DNA of 64,000 bases from Rhodanobacter sp. A1T4 (GTDB taxonomy: Bacteria; Pseudomonadota; Gammaproteobacteria; Xanthomonadales; Rhodanobacteraceae): the NCBI RefSeq assembly GCF_014207185.1, contig NZ_JACHCP010000011.1, positions 100,310 through 164,309 on the forward strand. Reading direction: 5' to 3'. Under the pieces are notes generated by a model. The model ran no database searches, had not been told where the DNA came from, and saw only the letters and a program-made list of their open reading frames with translations. The position numbers and the translations under genes were made by a program. Below are positions 38,201 to 53,200 of this stretch, in pieces (positions within the stretch are counted from its first letter, which is position 1; the number at the start of each line of letters is the position of its first letter).

Positions 38201-41200
38201 AGTACAACTATTCCACCGGCGAATACGGATACGTTAGATACGCTACAACACATTCATACGATGCCGAAGGAAGGCTTGTTGCTACGACAAACTATGGGCT
38301 GCCGTTAACAGCAGCGCAAGCTGATATGGTCTCCAGTGACCCGACGCTAGCCACGTTGCAATCGGTCTTGACCCCCAGCAGTGGTGATATCACCACTGTT
38401 GACATCTACGACGCCAACAACAATGTTATTGCGAGCCTTGGCCTTGGCGAGGACTATATAAATGGGTCATTCGCTGGATACGTGGGTGTCGTTAATACGT
38501 CTACCTACGATGCGGCCGGAAATGTCATACAAAGTACGTTTTACAGCAACACCCTTACGTATACGCAGTGTGAGGCGCTAGCCCAGAATCCGACGCTTGC
38601 GACGCTTCAATCGCTGCTGACGCCGAGCGATGACGACAGGACGGATCTCACGGTCTACAACGCCAACGAGCAACCCGTCGCGACGATTGAGGCAGAGAAC
38701 TACACCGATCCCACGACCGGCGACGAAGCAACAGGCGGCTCCGTAACGCTCACGACGTACAATGAGTCCGGCAACGTTATTGCGCAAACAGGATATGCAA
38801 CGTATTTGACGGCGGCGCAGGTCGCCAGCCTCGGTAGCTCGCCGACGCTGGCTGATATCCAAGCCTTGGTTACGCCCAGCGCGAACGATACGACGTCGCT
38901 CACTATTTACAATTCCAGCGAGCAGCCCATCGCTGAGGTGGCGTACGAATACGACTATTCCACTTTTGAATATGGTGAATACGTCACTACCACGACCTAC
39001 GATGCCGCCGGCAACGTCGCATCGACCCGGTTGTATCAAACGCCGCTTACAGAAAGTCAATTATTGACACTTGGCGCCACACCGACCTTGGCACAGCTGG
39101 AGGCGGTGGTCACCGCGTCGGCGAACGACAGCCTCGGCTTTTCGCTGTACGACAGCGACAATCGAGTAATTGCCTATGACAACGGCAACGGCACCGTGTT
39201 TACCACGGCCTACGATGCAGCCGGAAAACCGACGACGACAATCGAGTACGACAATACGCTTACCCTGGCGCAGGCCGAAGAGGTCGTCAGCGATCCGACG
39301 ATGTCCATGCTCCTGTCGTTGGTGGTTCCGAGCAGTAACGACAGCATAAGCGTCAACATCTATGACGCGAACGAGAATCTGATCGCTGAAGTCCGTTCCT
39401 ACGACGACGTCACCATGATGACGTACAACGGGAATGGCGATCTCGTCACCACGCAAGAATATCCAACGACGTTGACCACATCCCAGCTTGCGGCACTCGC
39501 GGCGGCGCCGTCTCTCGCCATGCTGCAGACATTTATCGACATTAATGAGGGCGCTACGCTCGCGCAAACGTTTTATAACGCTTCAGGCCGCGTGATCGCG
39601 TCCGTTAGCAGTACAGGCGATGTCACCACCACCACCTATGACGCGAACGGAAATATTACCGACGTTACAAACTATGCGACACCGCTGAGTTCCACGGTCG
39701 GTTACATCGCCAGTTATGCACAGCTCATGACGCTCGTGACGCCCAGCGCATCCGACACAACGACACGCACCATTTACGATTCGAACAACCGTCCCATCGT
39801 GACCATCGATTCGTCAGGCTACGTCACGGTAACCGGCTATAACGCAGCCGGTGATGCCGTGTCCCTGGTACATTACGCGACACCGCTTACCATCGCTCAA
39901 CTTGCAAGCCTGGGCACTGTGCCCACGATGGCCTCACTGCAGGCGCTGATAGCACCAACCGCGCGGACCATTTACAACTCGGCGAACGAGGCCATTGTCG
40001 CTATCGATGCGCAGGGCAATGCAACATATAACTTCTACAACAGTGCAGGAGAGCTTTCCGGCGTGGTCGATCCGGATGGCGCTGTCACCACATATGCCTA
40101 CGATGCCGATGGGCACATCATCCAGGCGACGCAATATGCGACGTTGATCGATACGTCCAGCTGGCTCAGCAGCAGCGGAGGGGTTACTGCGAGTTATCCG
40201 GGGTCGCTGTCGGTGCCAGCAGCAAGCGCTGCTGACCGCACCACCACCACAATCTATAACGCCATGGGTGAGGCCGTTGCTTCCATTGATCCGGCAGGCA
40301 ACGTCACCACGGCGACGTTCGATGGTCTGGGTCATGCGGTCTCGACGACGCAGTACGCCACTTCTCTTACGCAAGCACAGATTGCGGCGCTGGGCAGCAC
40401 ATCGTCGCTGGCCATGTTGCAGGCTGATCTGGTTGTCTCGCCAAACGATAGAACGACCACGACGATCTACGATGCGGACGGTCGCGCTGTCGCCAGCATC
40501 GATCCTGCAGGGTACGTGACCACCAAAATTTACGATGCCGACGGCGATGTGCTCCAACAGACCTCGTATGCCACGGCGTTATCGTCTGGCCAGTTGGCGG
40601 CTCTTGGTAACGAACCCACGCTTTCGGCGCTGCGATCCGATCTAGTGACGAGCACTCAGGATCAGACCACACGAAGCTATTACGACGCACTCGGTGACTT
40701 GGTGGGTCAGGTCGATGCGGATGGCTATTTGACCATCTTCGCTTATCTTCAGTCCGAGACGGTGACGAGGCGCTATACAACAGCATTGACCACCGCTCAG
40801 ATCAACTCGCTGACCAGCGACGAGAACGCGCATAGCCTGTTGATACTGCACGGCGGCGACTCCAACTTTGAACAGACCCAAGTCCACTATGGCCTTGACG
40901 GCCAGGTTGTCAGCAGCCTCGCCGCCGGCAGCCTCGCCACTGACGGTACGGTGACGAACTACAGCTACAACACGGCGGGCCAGCTGCTGAGCACGACCGT
41001 CACGCCGGCGGCCGGACAGGGCGGGGCGCGGACAACCAGCGAGACGTACGACGTTTACGGTAATCCTGCCACGAGCACGGATGCCGATGGGAACGTCACG
41101 ACCTATGTCTATAACGCCATTGGCGAGAAGACCGAGCAGACGGATGCCGCCGGAAACACGACTTGGTACTACTACGATCTCGCGGGCAACATGGTTTGCT

Positions 41201-44200
41201 CTGTGCAAGGGCAACCGGACGCGGGGATAGCAAACGCACTTGGCGATGTGACGGTCTATGCCTACGACGCGTTCGGCGGTGTCACCAGATCAACGTCTTA
41301 CGCAGATCCACTGGCACTTAAAGCCGTGGCGGGCAGTGTTGCCGATATTTCAACACTGGCGGGTGTAACCGCTGCCTTGGCGGCTTTGCCGACGCTTCCG
41401 GAAGACGTCAATAACACGCTTTCAACCACCTATACGGCCAACGGTCAGGTAGCGAGCGTTACCGACGGTGATGGGTATGAAACGATCTACACCTACGACG
41501 CCTTTGGTGATCGTGCCCAGGTCGTACAGCAGGTTGGTGATCCGGGTGAGCCACTAACCGCCGCCAATAGCACGACCACGGACTACACCTACGATAGCCG
41601 TGGCGAGCTCACCTCAGAAACGGATGCCGCGGGCACTGCCGTCGCGAGTACATCGTCCAAGACGTATGACGCCTTTGGGCGTGTTACCAGCGATACCGAC
41701 GGCAACGGCAATACGACCCATTATGCGTACGACAATCTCGGCAATCAGTTTGGCAGCAGCGAAGTCGTGCAGGGCGTTACACGCACAACCCAGGCGACTT
41801 ACGACGCGTTCGGCAACGTTCTTACGCGAACAGATGCGCTCGGTGACACCACTCAGTATGCCTATGATCTGGCGACTCATACGACCACGGTGACATCTCC
41901 GGATGGCGTCACCACCGTAACGGTGGCGGATGCCTTTGGCGATGTGTTGCGCGTGACGGATGGCGCAGGTAATGGCAAAACGTATACGTATGACGCTGAC
42001 GGCAATCTGCTGACTACAACGGATGGGCTCGGCAACACCAGTACCAATAGTTACGACGCCGACGGCAACGTCATCCAGACTACCGACGCGACCGGCGATG
42101 TTGTTGCGTACACGTACGATGCCAACGGCAGCGTATTGACCAAGACGGTCGATCCCAATGGGCTCGACGAAGTGACGTCCTATGTCTACGACGGACAAGG
42201 CCGGTTGATCCAGACAACCGATCCTGTCGGGACCATTACAACCTCTTCCTATGATGCTGACGGCAACACGTTGGAGACCCAGGTTGCGGGCAGCAATGGC
42301 CAGATCGTCGAGGATACGACGTATACCTATGACGGTAACGGTAACGTACTCACCGTAACCCGGGGTGCCGGTTCATCCGTGGCAACGACGACACAGTATG
42401 TCTACGACAGCCTTGAGCGCGTGATCGAGGTCATTGTCGATCCGACCGGACTCGACCTCACAACAAGCTATACGTACGACGCGAACAACAATGTTCTTTC
42501 GACGACAGATCCGGATGGCAACACAACGTATACCCTCTACAACCAGGCAAACGAGGCCGTCTACACCGTAACACCTGCCGGTACACCGGGGGCAGGGCAG
42601 GGCATCATCACGCAGAACTGGTACAACGCCAATGGGCAGGTCGTGTCCACGCGGACTTATTCGACGCTAATCAACGCAAGCGGGTTGGCGTCGAGCAGCG
42701 GTAACGTCGAGGCCGATCTTGCCATCGGACAGTCGTTGGCAACGAGTGCTGCCACAACCCATGACGTGGTGAGCTACAACGTATACAACAACGATGGTCA
42801 GTTGATCTTTCAGATTGACCCCATGGGTAACGTCACCGAGACGCGTTACAACGCCTTGGGTCAGGTGTCGGAAACACTTGCGTACGCTGAACCCGTGTTG
42901 GTTGGTACGGCGCTGGCGGCGGAACTGCAGGCCGGCACGGTGCAGCCGTCGGCGATCCAGGGCGCGCTGGCTACCGTGGGGGATGATGACAGTACCGCGC
43001 GTGTAAGCTTCGCGTACTACGACGCTGATGGCCGCATCGCATATACCGTTACGCCTAACCTCGTGGACGGCGTGCTCGGTGCTGTGGTTAGTGCAGTTCA
43101 ATACGACGCTGCGGGGCGCGTCATCGCCAACATCGTCTATGGCGTGCCGCTTTCAATGTCTGACGTAGGTGATACTGCGACGACCGCGTCGATCGCCGCG
43201 GCCATTGCGAGCACGAATACGTCTGCCACAACGAGTATCACGCAATACATCTACAACTCCGCCGGTGAGCAAGTCGCGCAGATCGACCCCAATGGCAACG
43301 TCAGCTATACGTTCTACGATGCCGATGGGCGGGTGATCCTGACCGTCGATGCGATGGGCGATGCGACCCAGTACACACGCGACGCACTCGGACGAGTCAT
43401 TCAGCAAACGTCGTTCGCAAACACCATCAGTACGTATGGGTGGCTGGTTGATGGCGTTGTCCAGGTCAATGAAAGTCAGGCACTGCCTACGGCCTATCCA
43501 TATGGTGATCGAGTCACACAGACCACCTACGACTCGGTTGGTCGGGTATCCAGCGTCTCGAAGTATTCTGAAGTGGGATACGAATACACCTATAACTCTT
43601 CAACAGATGAGTGGACGTATGGGCCGACGTACACGGATGGCGACAAACTCACCTACACCTATGATAATGACTCTCGGGTTATTCAGACCGCTAATGTCGA
43701 TCTGAGTGGCGCTTCCCAGACACGCAATAATTACTACTTCTACGATGCTGACGGAAATACCACCGGCATACTCAATGCTGACGGCTACCTGACCACCAAT
43801 AGCTACGATGCAGCCGGTCAGCTTGTCCAGACCACGGCCTATGCAACGTTCGTAGGTACCAACCTGGAGGGCGACAGTCCGTTGTCGAGTCTGATTCCCT
43901 TGCCAAGTGCGCAAGATCAGACGACCACAAACTTCTTCGATGTCCAGGGCAATCTCGTCGGTAGCGTCGATGCCGACGGCTATTTTACGCAGTACACCTA
44001 TGACCTCGATGGCAACCAGCTAAGCACGACACGCTACGCGACGGCCGTGCCTTCGAACGAATTAGGCAGTCTGGATTCCATCGAGGCATTCCTGGCAGGT
44101 TCCTCCTCGCATCAAACCGTGAACACGTACGACGCTTACGGTGATCTGCTGACCTCGCGTAACTACGAGGGCGCCACCACCCAGTACGTCTACGATGATT

Positions 44201-47200
44201 TGGGCAATGTTATCCAGACGACCGAGGACGCTGGAACGAGTGAGGCACGTACCACCACTAGTACTTACGATGCGTTCGGCAATGTCATCAGCACGACAGA
44301 CGGTACCGGTGATATCACCACCTATACCTACGACCTCGACAACAACAAAACGTCCACCACCAATGCGCTAGGTAACACTACGTGGTACGTCTACGATGCC
44401 AACAACCAGTTGGTTTTCACCATTCGCGGCCTTGCGGACGACACCGGCGCACAAAATGCGTTGGGCGAGGTATCCGAAACGGACTACGACGCGTTGGGCG
44501 ACGTCGTTCAAACCGTCGTCTATTCAGATCGCATCACGTTGGGAGCTGATTTCTCACCAACGTTGTCCAGTGTGGGTAACGCTGTGAACGCTATAGCCAA
44601 TAATGGTGTCGACTGGGACAGCTACGTTGACTATACCTATGACCTGGAAGGCAATGTCGTAGGGAAAAATGACGGAAACGGTAATCAGACGAATTACACA
44701 TACGATGGCTTCGACGAACTGACCTCCAAGGTCGATCCGGATACCAACGGATTGACCAGCCTCTACACCTACGACGCGATGGGTCAAATGACCAGCGAGG
44801 TCGACGAAATATATGTCTCGTCTTCCGAGTACGGCGGTAGTGGCGGCAGCAGCGAATTCGCCGTAAGCGAAATCGCCGTTGGGAGCGGCGGGAGCGGTGG
44901 CTATAGCGGCGGCTACCAGGTCCTGCGTGAGTTGCAATGGACCTACGATGCCTTCGGCAATGTAGCGACGTATACCGACGGCAACGGCAACACCACTAGC
45001 TATAGCTACGACGATCTCGATCAGCAGACCACGCAAGGTCTGATGGTATCTGGTGCGCTGCGTGAAACGTCGAGCAGTTATGACGCTTACGGTCGCGTTC
45101 TCACGACGACGGACGCGATGGGTCTGACGACGACATACGCGTATAACGATGCGAGCCACAGCATGGTGATTACAACACCAGGCGGTGTGGTGACTACAAC
45201 GTCCTACAATGCCGAGGGTCAAACGGTCGCCGTTACGGATGCCGCTGGCGATACCACCAGCTACCAATATGACGCCGATGGTCGTTTGATACAGACCACC
45301 AATCCCGACGGCAGCACCGTCACCGATCAATATGATGCCGTAGGTGACCTGATTCAGAGCGAGGATGCCGATGGTAACGTCACTGCCTATACGTATGATG
45401 CAGCCGGCCGTTTGCTGACCCAGACTATTGACCCAGCCGGACTGGACCTCGTTACCACGTATGCCTACGATGGCCGCGGTCTGCAGGTTGCCGTCACCGA
45501 TCCAACGGGTGCGGTTACCACCTATGTGTATGACGGCAACGGCAACGTTATCGAAATGGAACAGGGAAGCGGTAGCGGGCTCAATGACATAGGCATCGAG
45601 ACCGACTACGCCTATAACGACCTCAATGAGGTTACTGCAAAGCGAACCTACAGCTCCGGAGCCGATGGTGACTATGCGCACAGCGATATTTACCAATATG
45701 ACGCGCTAGGTCGACTGACCAGCGAAAGCCTGGACAACAGTTCGGTATCTTCCACCAGCTATACCTACGATGCGGATGGCAACATTACGTCCAAGACCGT
45801 GGGTGAATATACCTACGACATTTACGGAAATATTCAATCCCAAACCATCGCCAATAGCACGGCCTACTATTTCTATAACGAAGCCGACCAGCAGGTGTAC
45901 GCCATCACCCCATCGGGCGGCGACGCTGGTGTTTTTGCCTATGGAACCGGATTGCCAGAACCTACCGGCACCATCACGCAGACCTCGTATAACGCCGACG
46001 GCCAAGTGGTCGCGACCACGCAATACGCCAATGCGTTGCGGCAATTCGTCATGGGGTTCGCCGCTGACGGTGACTTGCAGACCAGCACCGTAAGCAATTT
46101 CATCACGCCATCGGCGGACGACCGTACGACCTACCAAATTTACAACGCCGATGGCCAGCTGGAATACAGCATCGACCCTACCGGTGCGGTAACCGAGACG
46201 CGTTACAACGCGCTGGGTCAGGTATCGGAAACGCTGGCGTATGCAACACCGGTTTCGGTGAGTTCGGACTTGAGCGTCGCGATCCTCGCCGGCACGGCCT
46301 CGACCAGCGATATGCAGACGGCCCTGTCGGCGGCAGGAGACAATGACGCGAACGCGCGCGTCACCTTCAACTTCTACGATGACCGCGGTCGTGTTCGTCT
46401 GACCGTCTCACCGACAACAATCGGTAACGTCAGCGGCGGCATCGTGACCAGTTACGAGTACGATCCAAACGGCAACCTTGAATCGACCACGCGGTATGGT
46501 TCGCTGGTGCCAACCGCACAGTTCACTGGAAATGCCACAACCGCGTCGCTCAACAGCTACCTGGTCGGCGCTGCCGATACGCAAGTCAGTCACGACATTT
46601 ACGATGCCGACGGTCGACTTGTCTACACCATCGACGCACTCGGCAATGTCACTCAGACGGAATACGACGGCGACGGTCGTGTGACATGGACCTTGCAATA
46701 CGCGAACCCCATCAGTGCGCCTTACAGTTGGACAGAGGCGGACGTGGCAGCGGCGGTGCAGGCAGCCAATCCCGACAGCTCGTCGGTGCGCGGCACCGGC
46801 AATGTCTATGACAGCGTCGGCAACGTGGCCGAGACGCTTGATACATTGAGTTCAACGCCGACGGCGACTTATATCTACGATGATCGTGGCCTGAAAGTCA
46901 GTTCCACCGATCGTGACGGCAACACCACGACATATAGCTACGACAGCTACGGCAATCTCGTCGAAGAGACCAGCCCGCCGGTCGCCGTTGCCTCCTATGA
47001 CAGCAATGGCAACTACCTGGGAACGGTCGAGGAAAGCATTGTCACGTCGTACCAGTACAACACCGAAGGACAGCGGACTTCCAAGACAGACGCCAGCAAT
47101 ACGGCGCAAGCGAGCACTACGCAGTACGTCTATGACGCTGCGGGTAACCTCATTCAGACCATCAAGCCAGATCCCGGCGCCATCGATCCGCAGACCGGTC

Positions 47201-50200
47201 TGCTGGTACCGACCGGAACCACACCGACCATAACGATCAGCTACGACGCCTTTGGCGATGCCGTCGTCAGTCAGGATCAGAACGGCAACTACGCGTACAA
47301 CGTCTACGATCAGGACGGCCGCCTTGCGTATGCCGTCGATGGCGATGGTTACGTCACCGGCTACCAATACAACGCCTACGGTCAGCAGACGGCCGTTACG
47401 CGCTACGCCGATGCCATCGATACATCGAGTCTCGTCGCCAACGGTACCTGGGCTGCCGGTCAGCCGCTCAGCATGGCGCAGATGTCATCGGTGCTGGTGA
47501 CATCGGCATCGGATCGCATGATCACCACGACGTACGATAGCCAGGGCAACAAGTTGTCCGTGACCGAGCCGCCGGTGACCTACACCAACGCCGATGGCAC
47601 CGCGTCTGTGGGCTCTCCGGTTACGCAATACACCTATGACGCGTTCGGCAACATGACCAGCGAAGCGGTGCTGGTGCAAGGCGACCCAGGTCAGTCCAAT
47701 GCGGTCTGGGCGACCACTTACAGTTACTACGATGCCCTCGGCAACAAGACCATGACGGTCGACCCGATGGGCTACGTGACAACCAACACGTACGACGCCT
47801 TCGGTGATGTGCTCAGCACAACCCAGTGGGCAACCGCCATCTCCACGCAGGGACTCACCGCCGGTGGTCCGCCGCCGGCCGATCCGCCGTCGGGCAATGC
47901 GGCGACCACGGGCCTGGATCGCGTCACCAACTACACCTACGACAACGACGGCAACAAGACCAGCGAGTCGGTCCTGCGTACCTACGTCGATGCCAGTGGT
48001 GCCACCGTCGAGGGCTATGTCACCACCACCTTTGGCTACGATGGCGAAAATCGCGCCACCAGCGTCACCGAAGACGGCGAGACCGTCACCACCCAATACG
48101 ACGCGCTTGGTCAGGTCACCAGTATCACGGGACCGCAGCAGCAAGTGCTGGTGAGCAACTGGCAGGCGCTGCTGCAAGCCGATCCGTCACTCGATCTGAC
48201 CAGCGCCTCGTTGTATACGACGGGCTCGCAGGTGGTCAGTTATACCTATGACGCCCTCGGCAACAAGCTCACGCAGTCGCAGAGCTCGACCGCGTCGAGC
48301 CAGTCGGTCACCTCGTATTATCAGTACGATAATGCGGGCCAGGTGGTCGCCAGCGTCACACCACTGGATGGTGGCGCGCCGAACTGGACGTCCGATCAAG
48401 TCAGCTACATGACCTACGACGGCAACGGCAACCTGCTCACGACGGTCTCCACGCTCACCGGTGACGATGCCTCGACCGTCGTGGTCACGACCAGCAATAC
48501 CTACGATGCGGACAATCAACAGATCGCCAGCGTCACCATGCGTACGGGCGTTTTTGTTCCCGATAAGAGTGTCGTGACGCAATACGATGCGTTTGGCGAG
48601 GTAGTCGCCAGCGGTGACGGTATCGTCGTCAATTCGGCAACGACGTATGACAACGCAGGCAACCGCAGTACGGCGATCGATCCCAAGACGGGCGAGTTGC
48701 ACACGTATGGCTACAACCTCGCGGGCCAGTTGATTACCGATACCGTGCCGCTGACCGGTTCGAGCGGCACGGCGCAAACCATCTACACCGTCGACCTCGA
48801 CGGCAGGGATATCGCCGAGCAGGCACCGAGCAGTACCGCGGCATCGGGTGAGAGCGCTGGCATTCTGCAGGCAACGTACGACGCCTGGGGTAACGTGCTC
48901 AGCTCCACCGACGCGCTCGGCAACACGATCACGTATGCCTACAACGAGCGCAATGATGTCGTTACCACGACCGAGGCGGCGGTAACCGTTGTCAGCGCCA
49001 GCGGCGTCGCGACCACCACGACGCCGGTCAAGACAACGTCGTACGATGATCAGGGCAGCGTCGTCTCCAGTACCGACGAAGATGGCAACGTCACGCAGAA
49101 CGTCTACAACGCGTTAGGCCAGGTGACCGAAACCATCGACGGCACCGGCGCGGTAACACTTACGGGCTATGACGCGCTGGGCAACAAGGTCGCCAGCCAG
49201 GACGGTAACGGCAATATCTCCTTTACCAATGTCGATGCCCTCGGTCGCACGGTGCAGTCGGGTGACTTCGTGCTTTCCGCCGACGACAGCTCGCGTCAGG
49301 CGGTCTGGCAGCAGGCCTATGTGCTTGACCAGAACGGCGACCGCGTCATCAGTTATGACGGTATCGGCAGCGCCTATCTGCAAAGCGGCGACACCACGGA
49401 TGCGGCACTGCACGCCAACTACGATGGCTATGACAGCCAGGGTCGCGTTATCTGGAGCCAGGATGCGGCGCAGCGCGCGGCCAGCGTGTCCTCTCAGCAC
49501 ACCGCGCAGGCAGGCAGCTGGACACAGGCACCGACGAATGCCGACTTCTCGCAAGTCAATGTCGGCTGGGACTCGGATCCGGGTTGGGTCATCGGTAACG
49601 GGCAGGCCGCCTACGAAGGTAGCTACGGTGGCAACACGATCAACCAGGATCGCGTACCGGTGGTGCCGGGCCAGATCATTTCCGCGACATCGCCACCCAT
49701 CCTGATTGAGGGGCCGCACGGTGGCGGCGTCATTTTGATCAACTGGTACGACGCCAACGGCAATTTCCTGAGCACCAGCTCAGGCAATATCGTCGCCAAG
49801 GACGATTCCGGCGATCAGTCCTATGTCACCGGCACTGCACCGGCCGGTGCGGCGTTTGCATCAGTAGGCTTGAACGCCACCAACTACGGCGAATCCACCA
49901 TTGCGTTCGCGGGCACGGTGACGTGGGATTACGTGCCACCCGCCGGCGCCACCAGTACCGGTGCGAACGGTTCCCTCATCGTATGGCTACCCAACGGCAG
50001 CTATACCCAGCAGCCGGCCAATCCGGATTTCGAGGACGGCGACACGGGTTGGGACAAGGGCGCGGGCTGGTCGATCGTGCAGGGCACGAATACGTCCAAC
50101 GGTTCGTGGGTCGCCGGTTTCAACGGCGATGCGTCGGGTTACATCGTCAACCAGGACCAGGTGCCGGTGACGCCAGGCCAGACCATCAGCGCATCGATCC

Positions 50201-53200
50201 AGGTGTCGCTGTATCTGGCGCCCGATGGGGCCGAGGCGGCCGGTGCGGTGGCCATCCAGTGGTTCGACGCCTCCGGCAACCTCATCGGTACCAGTGTAGG
50301 CAACGTCATCGATTCGGATCATGAGGGCCAATACCACACGTCCAGCATCACGGCAAACGCCCCACCGGGGGCGGCTTACGCCGCGCTGGCGGCCTACGGC
50401 AGCGCCAACGGTATCGGCGGCGTCGCCGTCGATGCGGCGGTATGGAACTACCAGTACATTCCCACCACGCCCACCGGCGTGGTGCAGGACACCTACGTCT
50501 ACGATAGGGATGGCAACCTGGTCGGCCAGACCACCGCCGATCGCGATTCGGAAACCTGGCAGTACAACGCCTACGGGCAGGTAACCAACCACATCGATCT
50601 GAGCGGCGCCAATTACAGTTACACCTATGACGCCAACACGGGCCTGCTGACCGGTGAGAGCGACAACTGGTCACCGACGGCACAGGGACAAACCACACCG
50701 GCGTACGTCACCGCGCCGATCACCACGCCCAACAGCTCCACCGACACCTACTACGCTGACTGCCAGCTGGCCACGCAGACCTACTCGGACGGATCGAGCT
50801 ACAGCTACAGCTACGATGCGAACGGCAACCAGATCCGGCAGGAGTCAACCACGGTCGATGGCAACGACCAGGCGGTACACACCGTCACCACAACCACCTA
50901 CGACAGCCATAACCGCATCAGCAACGTGGTGGAAACCAACGAACTGACCGGTGCCGTCACGCTGAACGAAACCACCAGCTACGACGCCGCCGGCAACCGT
51001 CGCGAGGTGAGCGCCACCTCGGGCGGTACCGCAGTGAATGCGTGGTACACCTACGATGGCGCCAACCGCGTAGCGGTGTCGGCCGGGTCGTTGGTGAACG
51101 GCCAGATCGTGGTGACCGACACCGCCGATTCGTACGCGCAGACCTACGATGCCGACGGCAACGTGACCAGCCAGCTGACGGTGAACACCGCCGGTGACAC
51201 ACTCGTGCAACGCAGCTATTACGACGAGCGCGACGAGCTGGTTCGCGCGGACTACGCGGTGGATCTCACCACCGGTGGCGCCTCAAAGGGCGTGGAAGAA
51301 ACGATCAGCTACGACGCCGATGGCCACGCCCTGATCACCGATACGTATTACGCCCTGGGCACCATGCTCGGCGCACTGCCGGCGCATGATGTCGATCCGG
51401 ATGATCCGGACAGTGGCGAGGAGGGCGGCAGCACCGGCACCGATGTGGGCGGCGAGCTGGACACGGCGACGATCGACTACTACGACGTCGTCGGCCGGCT
51501 GGCCGACGAGCAGGACTTCGGTAACGCCACCAGCTGGGACGGCACCGATGGCGGCGCGGCACCGACCACGGCACCGGGTGAGGACGCGACCACCTTCGGC
51601 TCGCTGGCCCTGCAGACCTCGGTGGTCTACCAGGGGGCCGACGGCAGCGCCGGCTACGACGCTGATGGCGACGTGTTGGCGTACCAGTACCGCAACGCGG
51701 TCACCGGCGAGGTGGATCAGTACGCGGTGACCTACCTGCGCAAGGACGGTTACCTGCAATCCACCACCAGCGGCGAGAACGTATCGGACACGCCGAACGT
51801 GCGTCCGTCCACCGACGAGAGCGTGTATGACGACCGTGGCAACCTGGTCGCGCTGACCCAGCACACGCAATACGCCGGCGGCACGGTGGCCGACACCGTG
51901 CGGGTGTTTGCCTACGACGGCAACGGCGAGATCATCGAACGGCAGGACGGCACCGCGGATGGCGCGACGCTGGACCAGGGCACCAACCCGGCACTGGAGA
52001 ACCAGCACTACGTCTACGTCAACGGCCAGCAGGTGGCGCACTACGACGATGCCGGCACGGTCGACGTGCTGTCCGAGGTCACCGCCTTCAGCAGCAGCAC
52101 CAACGGACCGAACGGTTACGTGGTGCAGGCCGGCGACACGCTGCAGAGCATCGCGCAAGCGGAGTACGGCGACGCGAGCCTGTGGTACGTGGTGGCGCAG
52201 GCCAACGCGCTGAGCAGCGACAGCGATCTGTCGATCGGTCAGCGGCTGACCATCCCGCAGGTCACCACCAACAGCAATACCGCCACGACCTACAAGCCGT
52301 ACGACCCCAGCAGCGTCGTGGGTAGCACCACGCCCAGTCTGCCGACGATTGCACCACCGCCACCGCCGCCGAGTTCGCATTGCAATGCGTTGGCGGACAT
52401 CGTGGTGCTTGCCGTGGTCATCGTTGCTAGCGTCTTCACTGCAGGCGTCGCAGCTGAAGCCTTCGGCGCCGCATCGGGCTCCCTCTTTGCGGCGGGCACG
52501 GCGGCACTCAGCGGTAGTTTGGGTGCTGTGGGTGTGGGCGCGGCGGCGATTGGCGGTTTCGTGGGAAATGCCTTGGGCCAGCTGACTGGCGAGGCCGAGG
52601 GCATCCAGCAGGGTTTCTCGTTGGAGGGGGCACTCGAGGGTGGGTTGACGGCTGGACTCACAGCCGGCATCGGTTACGGTCTGTCGGAAACCAATACCTT
52701 CGGCGATGCTGTGGGGAATATCCCTGGTGACGCAGCCAGCACAGGGCGCGGCTTGAATGCCTTAGGCCAATACGTGATGGGCGCGGGCTCCTACGCGGCG
52801 GGCGTGACGAGCGCGGAAGTGACGCAACAGCCCGAGCATTTCAGCTGGGACGGATTGGTTGCTTCCGCGTTGGCTCAAGGCATCACGGCACAAACCGGGT
52901 TGCCCAGTGAAGCCGACGAATCCAAGGGCATCACCACCGGTAGCGTGGCCGCTGATTTGGCTGGTGCAGTCCTTTCCGGCACGGTCAACCGCGAGGTCAA
53001 TGTGGCGCTGGGCGACAACCATGTGTTGAGCTGGGCACAGCTGGGTGAGAGCGTCGCTGGCAATGTGCTGGGCACGACCGCTATCGCTGGTATCCGGTCG
53101 TATCAGCAGCAATCAAATAACCAGACGAGTCAGCAGAACCAACAAACGGAATCACTTAGCAACACCTACGATCCGAACAACTTGCTCGCAAAGTACAACG

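Noticed and set aside
44554..45696. 380-codon minus-strand frame with many Ile/Val repeats
   Set aside because: The periodic pattern is the reverse of the YD repeats; many similar shadow frames occur all along the gene.
51283..52380. 365-codon minus-strand open frame inside the giant RHS gene
   Set aside because: It is a mirror of the GC-rich repeat DNA; the translation is Arg/Val/Gly-rich with no domain, and the plus strand clearly encodes YD repeats and LysM here.
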